From Sagittula stellata E-37 (GTDB lineage: Bacteria; Pseudomonadota; Alphaproteobacteria; Rhodobacterales; Rhodobacteraceae), in assembly GCF_039724765.1 (NCBI RefSeq), contig NZ_CP155729.1:744001-808000 (forward strand): DNA of 64,000 bases, given 5' to 3'. The notes beneath the pieces were generated by a model. That model was not told the origin of the DNA, searched no databases, and saw nothing but the letters and a program-made list of their open reading frames with translations. Position 1 is the stretch's first letter. Every line of letters starts with the position of its first letter. The translations under genes and the position numbers were made by a program. Shown in pieces: positions 33,517 to 42,991 of the stretch.

Positions 33517-34674
33517 ATGGAGCTGCTGGCACGGACCGAAGCCCTCTTGGGCGATCTCATCGCGTTTCCGACGGTGTCGTCGGACAGCAACCTCGAACTG
33601 ATCGCATGGGCGGCGAACTACCTCGAAGGATTCGGCGCCCGATGCGAGATCATGTCGGACGTGACAGGGCTGAAGGCGAACCTTCTGGCGACCTTCGGGC
33701 CGGAGGGCAACGGCGGTCTTGTGCTGGCGGGCCACACGGACGTGGTGCCGATCGGCGAAGAGAGCGACTGGAGCGGCGATCCGTTCTCCATGCGGGAAAG
33801 GGACGACCTGCTGTATGGGCGCGGCACCTGCGACATGAAGGGCTTCATCGCCTGCGTCATGGCCCTGGCCCCGGAAATCGCACGGTGGCGGCTGACGGCT
33901 CCGGTGCACGTGGCGCTGACCTACGACGAAGAGGTGGGCTGCTTTGGTGCGCGCGCGCTGGTGACAGAGCTGCTGGGGCGCGGGCTGCGGCCCGGGATGG
34001 TGATCCTTGGCGAGCCGACGCTGATGAACGTCGTGGACGGTCACAAGGGCTGCTACGAATACACCACCCATTTCTGCGGATGTGAGGGCCACGGATCGGC
34101 GCCTGACCTCGGGGTGAATGCGGCTTCGTGCGCGACGCGTTACGCGGGCCGTTTGCTGGAACTGGAAACCGCGCTCAAGACCCGCGCGCCAGAAGCCAGC
34201 CCGTTCGAGCCGCCGTGGACGACGCTCAACATCGGTCGCATGTCGGCCGGGACGGCGCGCAACGTGATCGCCGGTCTAGCCGAGATCGAGTGGGAGATGC
34301 GCCCGGTTTCGTTCGAGGACGCCGCCTGGGTCCTGGCCGAGATCGACGCCTATGCGGATCTTCTCCTTCCGGACATGCGCCGGGTCACGCCGGATGCTTC
34401 CATCGTGCGGGAAGTGATCGGCGAGGTTGCAGGGCTGATGCCGGAACGGGACAATCGCATCGCCGAACTGGCGTGCAGCCTGACCGGCGCAAACGGCACA
34501 GAAGTCGTGTCGTTCGGGACCGAGGCGGGGCTGTTCCAGTCGCTGGGCACGCAGTGCATCGTCTGTGGCCCGGGCTCCATCCAGCAGGCGCATCGGCCCG
34601 ACGAATTCGTGGCGCGGGGCCAGCTTGACGCCTGTCTGACCATGCTCAGGGGCATGGAAGGTGCGCTGCACTGA
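33517..34674 (+). CDS. argE: Acetylornithine deacetylase (M20 family)
   Basis: Zinc amidohydrolase of 385 aa removing acetyl from N-acetylornithine in arginine synthesis. Metal and catalytic residues are in AGHTDVVP, YGRGTCDMKG, YDEEVGCFGA (general-base Glu) and LGEPT, with the last His in QQAHRPDEF. CDMKGF is characteristic of ArgE within the family. The start follows AAAGGAGCATA. Convergent with a glutathione transferase gene. A related M20 deacylase is possible but less likely. Confidence 0.82.
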   Translation: MELLARTEALLGDLIAFPTVSSDSNLELIAWAANYLEGFGARCEIMSDVTGLKANLLATFGPEGNGGLVLAGHTDVVPIGEESDWSGDPFSMRERDDLLYGRGTCDMKGFIACVMALAPEIARWRLTAPVHVALTYDEEVGCFGARALVTELLGRGLRPGMVILGEPTLMNVVDGHKGCYEYTTHFCGCEGHGSAPDLGVNAASCATRYAGRLLELETALKTRAPEASPFEPPWTTLNIGRMSAGTARNVIAGLAEIEWEMRPVSFEDAAWVLAEIDAYADLLLPDMRRVTPDASIVREVIGEVAGLMPERDNRIAELACSLTGANGTEVVSFGTEAGLFQSLGTQCIVCGPGSIQQAHRPDEFVARGQLDACLTMLRGMEGALH

Positions 34675-34684
34675 GGGTCGTGGA

Positions 34685-34707
34685 GTCGCCGGGGCGGTCC
34701 CGGCGAC
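34685..34707. terminator. Bidirectional hairpin between argE and the GST-YHS gene
   Basis: Nine-bp stem GTCGCCGGG / CCCGGCGAC with a five-base loop in the 54-base gap between convergent genes. No clear T-run. Confidence 0.55.
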
Positions 34708-34728
34708 GTGCCATCGGTTCTTTGTCGG

Positions 34729-35592
34729 TCAGACGAGCGCCATGAAGGCAGGCCAAGCCTCCGGATCGGCGACGGTCTTGTCACGACAGGTGGCATTACA
34801 GAGGCCGAATGTCCGACCGTCCATCTGCATAAGGTGCGTGGGGGCCTTACCGGAATAGGGGCAGGCGTCGTTCTCCGGCTCTCCGCTGTCCACCGCCTTC
34901 GCTTCACGCACCGAGGGGCCGGGCCATGGCGCGGCCTCAAGGTCCTGCGCATACCACGGCAGGGTTTCACCCTGAACCAGCCCGAGCGCCCGCCAGCGCC
35001 GGAAGGACGGGTCGGCCAGATGCGCCGCGACGTAGTCGCGGCACGTGTCGCCGACCGGGATCGAGAACCCGGCGATACGGGCCGCCACCGGTGCAAAAAA
35101 CACGTCCGCCGCAGAATACGGCCCGGCCAGCCAAGGGCCGCCCGACCGCTCCAGCGCATGGGTCCAAAGCGTCTCGATCCGCCGGATGTTGGCCGTCACG
35201 TCGTCCGACGGTGTGAACCCGACATAGGCGGTGCGCAGGTTCATCGGGCAGGCCGCCCGCAACGCCATGAAGCCTGAGTGCATTTCGGCGGCCAGAGAAC
35301 GGGCCATCGCGCGCATCGCCGGGTCGGCAGGCCAAATACCCGCGTCGGGATAACGGTCCGCCAGTTCCTCGGCGATGGCAAGGCTGTCCCAAATCACCGC
35401 GCCGTCCCCTTCGGTGACCAGAGTAGGCACCGTCCGGGCCGGTGCGAAGTCCTGCATCTGCTCTGCGACGCCGGCTTTCATGAAGTCGACCAACCGGCAA
35501 TAAACCGCCAGTCCGAAGCGGTCGAAAAGCAGCCATCCGCGCAAGGACCAACTTGAATAAGCGTAATCGCCAATAAAAAGTGTATCGGGCAT
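34729..35592 (-). CDS. Glutathione S-transferase with C-terminal YHS-like cysteine domain
   Basis: Protein of 287 aa. Residues 1-75 form the thioredoxin-like GST domain (YAYSSWSLRGWLL with candidate catalytic Ser, TVPTLV with cis-Pro, WDSLAIAEELAD). A helical domain follows to about 220 (LAGPYSAADVFFAPV). The final ~50 residues carry CPYSGK...FGLCNATCRDK and VADPEAWPAF, resembling the YHS/TRASH metal-binding module, which is unusual for a GST. I chose ATG 35592; a seven-residue longer start exists. The extra domain suggests metal binding or a partner interaction; function not known. Confidence 0.82.
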   Translation of the reverse strand: MPDTLFIGDYAYSSWSLRGWLLFDRFGLAVYCRLVDFMKAGVAEQMQDFAPARTVPTLVTEGDGAVIWDSLAIAEELADRYPDAGIWPADPAMRAMARSLAAEMHSGFMALRAACPMNLRTAYVGFTPSDDVTANIRRIETLWTHALERSGGPWLAGPYSAADVFFAPVAARIAGFSIPVGDTCRDYVAAHLADPSFRRWRALGLVQGETLPWYAQDLEAAPWPGPSVREAKAVDSGEPENDACPYSGKAPTHLMQMDGRTFGLCNATCRDKTVADPEAWPAFMALV

Positions 35593-35800
35593 TCCGTTCC
35601 CTCTCGAATTCACCAGGAAATGCTAACCTATTGCGAGGGATGCAGGAAATTCCGGTTCGTGACGCTCGCCATCACCGATCGGCATGAGGTGCGCGCTTCC
35701 ATAGTGCGAAAAATCGTCCAGCCAAATGAACCATTCTCATGGCTGATGCGTAGTACTCACAAATCCCACTTCAAGGGTAACGCATCGACAGGGGAGTTTC

Positions 35801-36679
35801 ATGCCACTAGACGGATTCAACGATCAAACCCTTTCGCGCCGGGCCATGAAGGCGGAACTTCTCGATGCGGAAACCGAATTGCGACTTGCCTATGCGTGGC
35901 GCGATGAAAAAGACGAAGCCGCGCTGCACCGATTGATCCAGGCTTACATGCGTCTGGCGATTTCGATGGCGGCAAAGTTCAAGCGGTACGGCGCGCCGAT
36001 GAACGACCTGATCCAGGAAGCGGGGCTTGGCCTGATGAAGGCGGCCGACAAGTTCGATCCTGATCGCGGCGTCCGCTTTTCCACATATGCCGTCTGGTGG
36101 ATCAAGGCATCGATCCAGGACTATGTGATGCGCAATTGGTCGATGGTGCGCACCGGGTCCACGTCCTCTCAGAAGGCCCTGTTCTTCAACATGCGCCGCG
36201 TGCAGGCGCGGCTTGAGCGTGAGGCACAGGCCATCGGGGCGCAGCTCGACAGCCACCAGCTTCGTCACATGATCGCATCGGAGATCGGTGTTCCGCTGCG
36301 CGATGTGGAGATGATGGAAGGGCGCTTGTCCGGGTCCGACTTCTCGCTCAACGCCACGCAGTCGGTCGAGGACGAGGGCCGGGAATGGATCGACACCCTC
36401 GAAGACGACAGCGCGCATGGGGCGGAGATCGTGGAGAACTCGCATGACACGGAGTGTCTCCGCGACTGGCTGGTGCAGGCGATGGGGTCGCTGAACGAGC
36501 GTGAGCGCTTTATCGTCCGCGAGCGCAAGCTGCGCGACGAACCCCGGACGCTCGAAAGCTTGGGCAACGAGCTGGGTCTTTCGAAAGAACGGGTCCGTCA
36601 GCTAGAAGCGGCGGCGTTTGGAAAGATGCGCAAGGCGCTTGAGGCTCAAAGCGGAGAAGTGCAACACTTCCTCGCATGA
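35801..36679 (+). CDS. rpoH: RNA polymerase sigma-32 factor, RpoHII type
   Basis: Alternative sigma factor of 292 aa directing stress promoters. Region 2 includes DLIQEAGLGLMKAADKFDP and FSTYAVWWIKASIQDYVMR. The RpoH box appears as SSQKALFFNMRR. Region 4 ends with LGLSKERVRQLEAAAFGKM. The N-terminus (MPLDGFNDQTLSRRAMKAEL) matches RpoHII of Rhodobacter rather than RpoHI, and RpoHII there serves the singlet-oxygen/oxidative response. Start ATG 35801 follows GGGGAGTTTC. Its stop overlaps the ChaN-like gene start (ATGA). Confidence 0.88.
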   Translation: MPLDGFNDQTLSRRAMKAELLDAETELRLAYAWRDEKDEAALHRLIQAYMRLAISMAAKFKRYGAPMNDLIQEAGLGLMKAADKFDPDRGVRFSTYAVWWIKASIQDYVMRNWSMVRTGSTSSQKALFFNMRRVQARLEREAQAIGAQLDSHQLRHMIASEIGVPLRDVEMMEGRLSGSDFSLNATQSVEDEGREWIDTLEDDSAHGAEIVENSHDTECLRDWLVQAMGSLNERERFIVRERKLRDEPRTLESLGNELGLSKERVRQLEAAAFGKMRKALEAQSGEVQHFLA

Positions 36680-37470
36680 AGTATGCGCTTGTCCTTGCCG
36701 CCCTGACGGTCGGTTGTTCAGTCCCTGCGGCATTTGCCGACGGGGACTTTGATGCCGACGTGTTGTTCCTGGGGGAAATCCACGACAATCCCGCCCATCA
36801 TGCCCGACAGGCCGAGATCGTTGGGGAAATCCAGCCGAAAGCAGTGGTGTGGGAGATGATCTCCGGCCCTGTCGCGGTGGGCCTGACGCCAGAAATCGTG
36901 GCCAGCGAAAAGGTATTGGAAGCGGCGCTGTCGTGGGAGGAAAACGGCTGGCCCGATTTCTCCATGTACTACCCAATCTTCCGCGCGGCAGAGGGTGCAC
37001 AACACTTCGGCGCGGCTCTCCCCCGCGAGGAAGCGCGCCGGGGCATGGGGGAGGCACCGCTGATGGTTTTCGGTGCGGACGCCTGGCAGTATGGGCTTGA
37101 CCGTCCTCTGCCCGCCGATCAGCAGGCAGCCCGCGAAGCGTTGCAGAAGGCGGCGCATTGCGATGCCCTTCCTGACGACATGTTGCCGGGCATGGTCAAC
37201 ATCCAGCGTCTTCGCGATGCGCGGTTGGCGGCGGTCGCCCTTGAGGCGTTCGGCGTGACCGGCGGCCCTGTGGTGGTCATCACCGGCAACGGCCATGCCC
37301 GCAAGGACTGGGGCGCACCCGCCGTGCTGGCTTATGCGCAGCCGGACGCACGGATCTTTTCCCTCGCGCAGGGGGAGGAAGGACGCGCCGTGCCAGAGGG
37401 AGGATTCGACCGGGTGGATACAGCGCCCGCGACGGAACGCGACGATCCCTGCGCGGCGTTCAGCAATTAA
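36676..37470 (+). CDS. ChaN family protein (heme/iron-related, exported)
   Basis: Protein of 264 aa with an N-terminal export signal ending near AAFADG; a cysteine at residue 14 (LTVGCS) could instead make it a lipoprotein, though the lipobox is imperfect. LFLGEIHDNPAHH is the ChaN/TIKI signature of two acidic residues and histidines, and VVITGNGHARKDWG near the end completes the active-site-like His. ChaN proteins bind heme in Campylobacter. It is translationally coupled to rpoH, suggesting a stress-linked role. Enzymatic activity is uncertain. Confidence 0.8.
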   Translation: MKYALVLAALTVGCSVPAAFADGDFDADVLFLGEIHDNPAHHARQAEIVGEIQPKAVVWEMISGPVAVGLTPEIVASEKVLEAALSWEENGWPDFSMYYPIFRAAEGAQHFGAALPREEARRGMGEAPLMVFGADAWQYGLDRPLPADQQAAREALQKAAHCDALPDDMLPGMVNIQRLRDARLAAVALEAFGVTGGPVVVITGNGHARKDWGAPAVLAYAQPDARIFSLAQGEEGRAVPEGGFDRVDTAPATERDDPCAAFSN

Positions 37471-37479
37471 CCCTTCCAG

Positions 37480-37968
37480 TCACGCGGTGACATCGACGCT
37501 GCCGCCAGTGCCGGCGGAGCGCAGGGCGGCAAGGTCGGCGACCGCCTGTGCTCGGCTCGCATCCGCCAGGGCAGCAACCTGCCGGTCGGCGGCAGAGGGT
37601 TCCGCCGGCGCCAGTGCCGCCGCCTTCACCTGGTCCATCTTGTCTATGGTCGCTTCAGGGTCGCCCTCGACCGGGCTGATGTCGATGGGGACCTCTCCGC
37701 CAATGGCGTAGCGGTTGCCGTCCGGACCGGTCTGATACGTGTAGCTCGGTGCCCCGGCGAACTGGCCCCCCACTGTCGCATGCGCCTGCTCGTGTGCGCG
37801 GACTTCCCTGTCGCGGGCCCTGAGTTCGGACACTGCCTTTCGTTCCGGTCCGGACAGCCCGGCAGAGTCTTCCCGCGCCTCCGCGATCTTCTGGTGATAG
37901 GCGGCCATCAGCGGCGCGACGGCGTCCCATCCCGCCCTGTGAATTTCGTTGCCGACCGATCCTTCCAT
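37480..37968 (-). CDS. SprA-related putative metallopeptidase
   Basis: Protein of about 162 aa with VRAHEQAHATVGG holding an HExxH zinc motif, then YTYQTGPDGNRYAIGGEVPIDIS and MDQVKAAALAPAEPS, the pattern of the SprA-related (CJM1_0395) family. No signal peptide is seen. I chose ATG 37968, which has GAAAGGG seven bases upstream; ATGs at 37983 and 38010 are alternatives. It lies convergent with the ChaN-like gene and divergent from coaBC. Peptidase activity is predicted from the motif only. Confidence 0.75.
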   Translation of the reverse strand: MEGSVGNEIHRAGWDAVAPLMAAYHQKIAEAREDSAGLSGPERKAVSELRARDREVRAHEQAHATVGGQFAGAPSYTYQTGPDGNRYAIGGEVPIDISPVEGDPEATIDKMDQVKAAALAPAEPSAADRQVAALADASRAQAVADLAALRSAGTGGSVDVTA

Positions 37969-38067
37969 GGTGGCCCTTTCCATTGCCTCGGGCACGAGGG
38001 TAGGGTGCACCCGTTAAGGAACGACTAGGCCGCTGCTGGCGGCGCACGATATCGGGAAGGGCATGGA

Positions 38068-39273
38068 ATGCTGGCGGGCAGGCGGATCCTGTTGATCATC
38101 GGCGGTGGCATTGCCGCCTACAAGTCTCTGGACCTGATCCGGCGCCTGCGAGAGCGCGGCGCCGCCGTGACGCCGGTCATGACCCGCGCGGCTTCGGAGT
38201 TCGTGACGCCTTTGAGCGTTGCCGCCCTTGCCGGAGAAGACGTTCACGCCGACCTCTTCGACCTTACGCGCGAGGCGGAGATGGGGCACATCCAGCTTTC
38301 CCGCGTCGCCGACCTATTGGTCGTCGCTCCGGCCACTGCCGACCTCATGGCCAAGATGGTCGGGGGGCATGCTGACGACCTTGCCTCGACCCTGCTGTTG
38401 GCGACGGACACGCCGGTGATGATCGCGCCCGCGATGAACGTCCGCATGTGGGATCACCCGGCCACGCAACGCAACCTGGCCACGCTGCGGGGCGACGGCA
38501 TCCGGATCGTGGGTCCGAACGAGGGCGACATGGCGTGCGGCGAATTCGGCCCGGGCCGCATGGCGGAACCGCTGGAGATCGTCGCGGCGATCGAGGGCGC
38601 GCTGTCGGATGGCCCGCTGAAGGGGCGCCGCGTTCTGGTGACCTCAGGCCCCACGCATGAACCCATCGATCCGGTTCGCTACATCGCCAACCGTTCATCC
38701 GGGGCGCAGGGCACGGCGGTGGCCGAAGCGCTGCGCGACCTGGGGGCCGAAGTCGTCTTTGTCACCGGCCGGGCGGACGCGCCCCGGCCCACGGGCATGA
38801 CGGTGGTCGAGGTCGAAAGCGCCAGAGAGATGCGGGAGGCGGTCATGGATGCGCTGCCCGTCGACGCAGGGGTTTTCGCGGCTGCGGTGGCGGACTGGCG
38901 GGTAAAGTCGGCCTCGGCCTCGAAGATCAAGAAGACGGCAGGACAGCTTCCCGTGCTGGAGTTCGAGGAAAACCCGGATATCCTGCGCGACGTGTCCAAG
39001 CTGGCAGAAGGGCGGCCCGCGCTGGTCGTCGGTTTCGCCGCCGAGACGGATGACGTGGTCGCCAACGCCACGGCGAAACGCGCCCGCAAGGGGTGCGACT
39101 GGATCGTGGCCAACGACGTTTCGCCTGCGACGGGAATCATGGGCGGCACGGAAAACGCTGTGGTCCTGATCACCGCCGATGGGGCCGAGGCATGGCCGCG
39201 TGCCGCCAAGAGCGACGTGGCCCGCAAGCTGGCCGACCGACTGGCCGAAGCGCTGAAGAAGGTGCCATCATGA
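38068..39273 (+). CDS. coaBC: Bifunctional phosphopantothenoylcysteine decarboxylase/phosphopantothenate-cysteine ligase
   Basis: Coenzyme A biosynthesis enzyme of 401 aa joining 4'-phosphopantothenate to cysteine and decarboxylating the product. The flavin CoaC domain (about 1-180) shows [16 protein letters not shown] and the active-site [12 protein letters not shown]. The CoaB domain (about 190-400) shows [21 protein letters not shown] and the catalytic Lys region KIKKTAG. Its stop overlaps the dut start by four bases. coaBC followed by dut is a common bacterial arrangement. Confidence 0.93.
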   Translation: MLAGRRILLIIGGGIAAYKSLDLIRRLRERGAAVTPVMTRAASEFVTPLSVAALAGEDVHADLFDLTREAEMGHIQLSRVADLLVVAPATADLMAKMVGGHADDLASTLLLATDTPVMIAPAMNVRMWDHPATQRNLATLRGDGIRIVGPNEGDMACGEFGPGRMAEPLEIVAAIEGALSDGPLKGRRVLVTSGPTHEPIDPVRYIANRSSGAQGTAVAEALRDLGAEVVFVTGRADAPRPTGMTVVEVESAREMREAVMDALPVDAGVFAAAVADWRVKSASASKIKKTAGQLPVLEFEENPDILRDVSKLAEGRPALVVGFAAETDDVVANATAKRARKGCDWIVANDVSPATGIMGGTENAVVLITADGAEAWPRAAKSDVARKLADRLAEALKKVPS

Positions 39274-39737
39274 CTGTGAAGGACGTCGACATCGCCTTCG
39301 TTTGGGAGCCGGAGGCAGACAGGTCTCTGGGTTTGCCCGACTACGCGACGGCGGGGGCCGCAGGTGCGGACCTGCGCGCGAACCTTCCCGACCGCGGCAC
39401 CCTGACGCTGGAGGCCGGCGCCCGGGCCCTCGTGCCGACCGGCCTGCGCCTGGCCATTCCCGATGGCTACGAAGTGCAGGTGCGTCCCCGCTCGGGCCTG
39501 GCACTGAAACACGGCATCACCTTGCCCAACGCACCCGGGACCATCGACAGCGATTACAGGGGGCCGCTGGGCGTCATCGTGATGAACGCGGGCGATGCGC
39601 CTTTCGAGATCTGCCACGGTGACCGGATCGCGCAGATGGTTGTGGCCCCCGTGGTGCGTGGCCGCTTTTCGGTGGCCGACACCCTGCCCGATACCGCGCG
39701 CGGAAAGGGCGGTTTCGGTTCGACGGGGCGCGGCTGA
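39270..39737 (+). CDS. dut: Deoxyuridine 5'-triphosphate nucleotidohydrolase
   Basis: dUTPase of 155 aa turning dUTP into dUMP, keeping uracil out of DNA and feeding thymidylate synthesis. All five trimeric-dUTPase motifs are visible: [41 protein letters not shown] and the C-terminal arm [12 protein letters not shown]. Starts inside the coaBC stop (ATGA) and shares one base with the moeB start (TGATG), so the three genes form a coupled operon. Confidence 0.93.
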   Translation: MTVKDVDIAFVWEPEADRSLGLPDYATAGAAGADLRANLPDRGTLTLEAGARALVPTGLRLAIPDGYEVQVRPRSGLALKHGITLPNAPGTIDSDYRGPLGVIVMNAGDAPFEICHGDRIAQMVVAPVVRGRFSVADTLPDTARGKGGFGSTGRG

Positions 39738-40789
39738 TGCTTCTGGTTCTCAGTCTTGGCGTCCTGATCTGGGGGTTCGGCCGCCTGGTGGGGGCAAGCC
39801 GCGAAGCGCGTCTTTACATGCTGGCCCTGCTGTATGTCGGTGTGCTTGTGGTGCATGTCGTCCTGCCCTTCGGCCATCCAATGCGTCTGGCCACTGGGGA
39901 AAGCGCCGCGCCCTGGCTGATCCTTGGCGCGATGGTCCTGCTCGGGCTGATCTATGCCCGGGGCGTGCGGAAGCTGAAGCAACGCGCCGAGGTGAAGGAG
40001 GCGGACGAAGCCCCGATCCAGGACCCTGGCGCGTTCAGACCCGGCGAGCTCGACCGCTACGCCCGTCACATCGTGCTGCGCGAATTGGGTGGACCGGGAC
40101 AGAAGCGGCTGAAACAGTCCCGCGTTCTGGTCGTGGGGGCCGGGGGCCTCGGGTCCCCCGCGCTCCTTTATCTCGCGGCGGCGGGCGTCGGGACCATCGG
40201 CGTGATCGACGACGATACCGTCGACAGCGGCAACCTGCAGCGGCAGGTAATCCATACGGATGCGCGGATCGGCACGCCGAAGGTGTTTTCGGCGCAGGCC
40301 GCGATGGAGGCATTGAACCCATATGTCACCGTGCGGCCCTACAAGCGCCGTCTCGACGCCGCGACGGCGGCGGCCCTGCTGGAAGAGTATGACGTCGTGC
40401 TCGACGGGACCGACAATTTCGACACCCGCTACCTTGTGAACGCGGCCTGCGTGGCGGCGGGCAAGCCGCTGGTCTCGGGTGCGCTCAGCCAGTGGGAGGG
40501 ACAGGTCAGCGTGTTCCATCCCGAGGGCGGCGGGCCATGTTACCGCTGCATCTTCCCCGAGGAGCCAGCCGCGGGTCTTGCGCCGTCCTGCGCGGTGGCG
40601 GGGGTGTTGGGCCCTCTGCCGGGTGTGGTCGGTTCGATGATGGCCGTCGAATGCGTGAAGCTGATTGCGGGCGCCGGGCAACCGCTGATCGGCGAGATGC
40701 TGATTTACGACGCGCTTTGGGGCGAGACCCGCAAGATCGGGCTGAAACCCGCCCCGGGCTGCCCGGACTGTGGGGGTAGGGCGGCGTGA
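39737..40789 (+). CDS. moeB: MoeB/ThiF/HesA family adenylyltransferase with N-terminal membrane segments
   Basis: E1-like enzyme of 350 aa that adenylates the C-terminus of a sulfur-carrier protein, most likely MoaD in molybdopterin synthesis. The core (about 98-345) has VVGAGGLGSPALLYLAAAG for ATP, DGTDNFDTRY, zinc cysteines in CYRC and CPDC, and a candidate catalytic Cys in APSCAVAGV. Ahead of it are about 80 extra residues with three hydrophobic segments (about 2-18, 26-44, 58-75), so the enzyme is probably membrane-anchored, which is unusual. ThiF-like function is an alternative. The stop codon lies within a dispersed repeat. Confidence 0.82.
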   Translation: MLLVLSLGVLIWGFGRLVGASREARLYMLALLYVGVLVVHVVLPFGHPMRLATGESAAPWLILGAMVLLGLIYARGVRKLKQRAEVKEADEAPIQDPGAFRPGELDRYARHIVLRELGGPGQKRLKQSRVLVVGAGGLGSPALLYLAAAGVGTIGVIDDDTVDSGNLQRQVIHTDARIGTPKVFSAQAAMEALNPYVTVRPYKRRLDAATAAALLEEYDVVLDGTDNFDTRYLVNAACVAAGKPLVSGALSQWEGQVSVFHPEGGGPCYRCIFPEEPAAGLAPSCAVAGVLGPLPGVVGSMMAVECVKLIAGAGQPLIGEMLIYDALWGETRKIGLKPAPGCPDCGGRAA

Positions 40790-40802
40790 AACCCCGCCCT
40801 AC
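40776..40802. repeat. Dispersed palindrome, copy A (GTAGGGCGG...CCGCCCTAC)
   Basis: Nine-bp inverted repeat with a nine-base loop, covering the moeB stop codon (40787-40789). Related copies are at 44745-44768 and 54167-54235. It can form a hairpin at the 3' end of the mRNA. Confidence 0.7.
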
Positions 40803-40951
40803 GTTCGCCACCTCGTGATCGGCGCGGAGCGCGACGACCGGCAGGATGGCACAGGCGCGCCCCGAACCGTGTCGCGACCGTCGATCTGTCGGAACGGATT
40901 GAAGCGGTGCGCCGGGGCGCATAGCTTTCGTGCACACTCCTGGAGACCGAC

Positions 40952-42961
40952 ATGACCAATCCGCTTCTGAAGACATGGGACACGCCCTACGGCCTGCCGC
41001 CCTTTGCAGAGATTTCCGATGCCGACTTTGGCCCCGCCTTCGACGCCGCCATGGCCGAAGACCTTGCCGAGGTCGAGAAGGTGGCCGCCAACCCTGAGCC
41101 GCCGACGTTCGAGAACACCATCGAGGGCTTGATGGACACCGGGTCCGCCCTGGATCGCGTGGCGGGCGTCTTCTACAATCTGGCCGGTGCCGACAGCAAT
41201 GACGCGCGCGAGGCGCTGATGCGCGATTATGCCCCACGGCTGTCGGCGCATTCCTCGGCCATCTTCTCAAACAAGCCGCTGTTCGAACGGATCCAGTCCG
41301 TATGGGAGGCGCGCAACACGCTTGACCTGACGCCGGAACAGGCGCGTGTGCTGATGCTGACCCACCGCAACTTCGTCCGCGCTGGCGCTGCGCTGGACGG
41401 GGACGAATCCGCGCGCATGACGGTCGTGAAGGGGCGGCTTGCCGAGCTTGGCACCGCCTTCACCCAGAACGTGCTTGCGGATGAGCGCGACTGGTACATG
41501 GAACTGTCCGAGAGTGACCTCGAAGGTCTGCCGGCATTTGTCGTCAACGCTCTGCGCGGTGCGGGAGAAGAGCGCGGGAAGGGCCCCTGCGTGACCCTTT
41601 CGCGTTCCGTCATCACGCCGTTCCTGCAGTTCAGCCCGCGCCGAGACTTGCGTGAGAAGGCCTTCCGCGCTTGGGCCGCGCGCGGCGCCAACGGCGGCAA
41701 GACCGACAACCGGGGCATCGCCGCCGAAACCCTGAAGCTGCGTGAAGAACGCGCGGCCCTGCTGGGTCACAAGAATTTTGCGGCCTTCAAGCTGGAGACG
41801 GAAATGGCGGGCACCGCCGACAAGGTGCGCGACCTGTTGATGCAGGTCTGGACGCCGGCCCGTGCCGCCGCTCTGAAGGACCAGGAGGTGCTGGAGAGTA
41901 TGCTGCACGCGGATGGCATCGACGGCCCGCTTGAACCGTGGGACTGGCGCTATTACGCGGAAAAGCGGCGCAGGGCGGAACACGATCTGGATGAGGGTGA
42001 GATCAAGCCTTACTTCCAGCTCGACCGGATGATCGACGCGGCCTTTGCCTGTTCGGAACGGCTGTTCGGCCTGACCTTCGAACCGCTCGACGTTCCTCTG
42101 TATCACCCCGACTGCCGGGCATGGACGGTGCAACGCGAGGGAAATACGATTGCCGTGTTCATCGGCGACTACTTCGCCCGCGGATCGAAGCGGTCGGGCG
42201 CGTGGTGTTCCGCCTTCCGGGCGCAGCGCAAGTTCCCGGACGTGCAGATCCCTGTGGTGGTCAACGTGTGCAACTTTTCCAAGGGGTCGCCCGCGCTCCT
42301 GTCCTATGACGACGCACGCACCCTGTTCCACGAATTCGGCCACGCCCTGCACCAGATGCTGTCGGACGTGACCTACGAGATGGTGTCGGGCACAAGCGTG
42401 GCGCGCGACTTCGTCGAACTGCCCTCTCAACTGTACGAACACTGGCTGGAAGTGCCCGAAGTGCTGGCCGAATATGCTACCCACGCCGAAACCGGAGAGC
42501 CGATGCCGAAAGAGCTGCTGCACAAGGTGCTGACGGCTGCGACCTACGACATGGGCTTCCAGACGGTCGAATACGTGGCCTCGGCGCTGGTCGACCTGGA
42601 ATTCCACGCCGGTCCTGCACCCGCCGATCCGATGCAGAAACAGGCGCAGGTGCTGGAAGAGATCGGGATGCCGCGCGCAATCGTGATGCGCCACGCCACC
42701 CCGCATTTCGCCCATGTCTTCGCGGGCGACGGCTATTCCTCCGGCTACTACAGCTACATGTGGTCGGAGGTCATGGATGCCGACGCCTTCGCCGCTTTCG
42801 AGGAGGCAGGCGATGCGTTCGATCCCGGGATGGCGCAGCGGCTGGAAGAGTTCATCCTGTCCAAGGGCGGCTCGGTCGAGGCAGAAGACCTCTACACCGG
42901 GTTCCGCGGTCGGATGCCCGGCGTCGATGCATTGCTGAAGGGGCGCGGCCTCGCGGCCTGA
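40952..42961 (+). CDS. dcp: Peptidyl-dipeptidase Dcp (M3 family)
   Basis: Zinc metallopeptidase of 669 aa releasing dipeptides from peptide C-termini. The zinc motif HEFGH is at 460-464, with the third ligand in DFVELPSQLYEHW. The N-terminus begins MTNPLLKTWDTPYGLPPFAEI and lacks a signal peptide, as in cytoplasmic Dcp, and YSSGYYSYMWSEVMDADAFA near the C-terminus is characteristic. Start follows CTGGAGACCGAC. Oligopeptidase A is the nearest alternative family member. Confidence 0.9.
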   Translation: MTNPLLKTWDTPYGLPPFAEISDADFGPAFDAAMAEDLAEVEKVAANPEPPTFENTIEGLMDTGSALDRVAGVFYNLAGADSNDAREALMRDYAPRLSAHSSAIFSNKPLFERIQSVWEARNTLDLTPEQARVLMLTHRNFVRAGAALDGDESARMTVVKGRLAELGTAFTQNVLADERDWYMELSESDLEGLPAFVVNALRGAGEERGKGPCVTLSRSVITPFLQFSPRRDLREKAFRAWAARGANGGKTDNRGIAAETLKLREERAALLGHKNFAAFKLETEMAGTADKVRDLLMQVWTPARAAALKDQEVLESMLHADGIDGPLEPWDWRYYAEKRRRAEHDLDEGEIKPYFQLDRMIDAAFACSERLFGLTFEPLDVPLYHPDCRAWTVQREGNTIAVFIGDYFARGSKRSGAWCSAFRAQRKFPDVQIPVVVNVCNFSKGSPALLSYDDARTLFHEFGHALHQMLSDVTYEMVSGTSVARDFVELPSQLYEHWLEVPEVLAEYATHAETGEPMPKELLHKVLTAATYDMGFQTVEYVASALVDLEFHAGPAPADPMQKQAQVLEEIGMPRAIVMRHATPHFAHVFAGDGYSSGYYSYMWSEVMDADAFAAFEEAGDAFDPGMAQRLEEFILSKGGSVEAEDLYTGFRGRMPGVDALLKGRGLAA

Positions 42962-42991
42962 TGCCACGGGCGCGCGCCGGGCGGGCACGGC

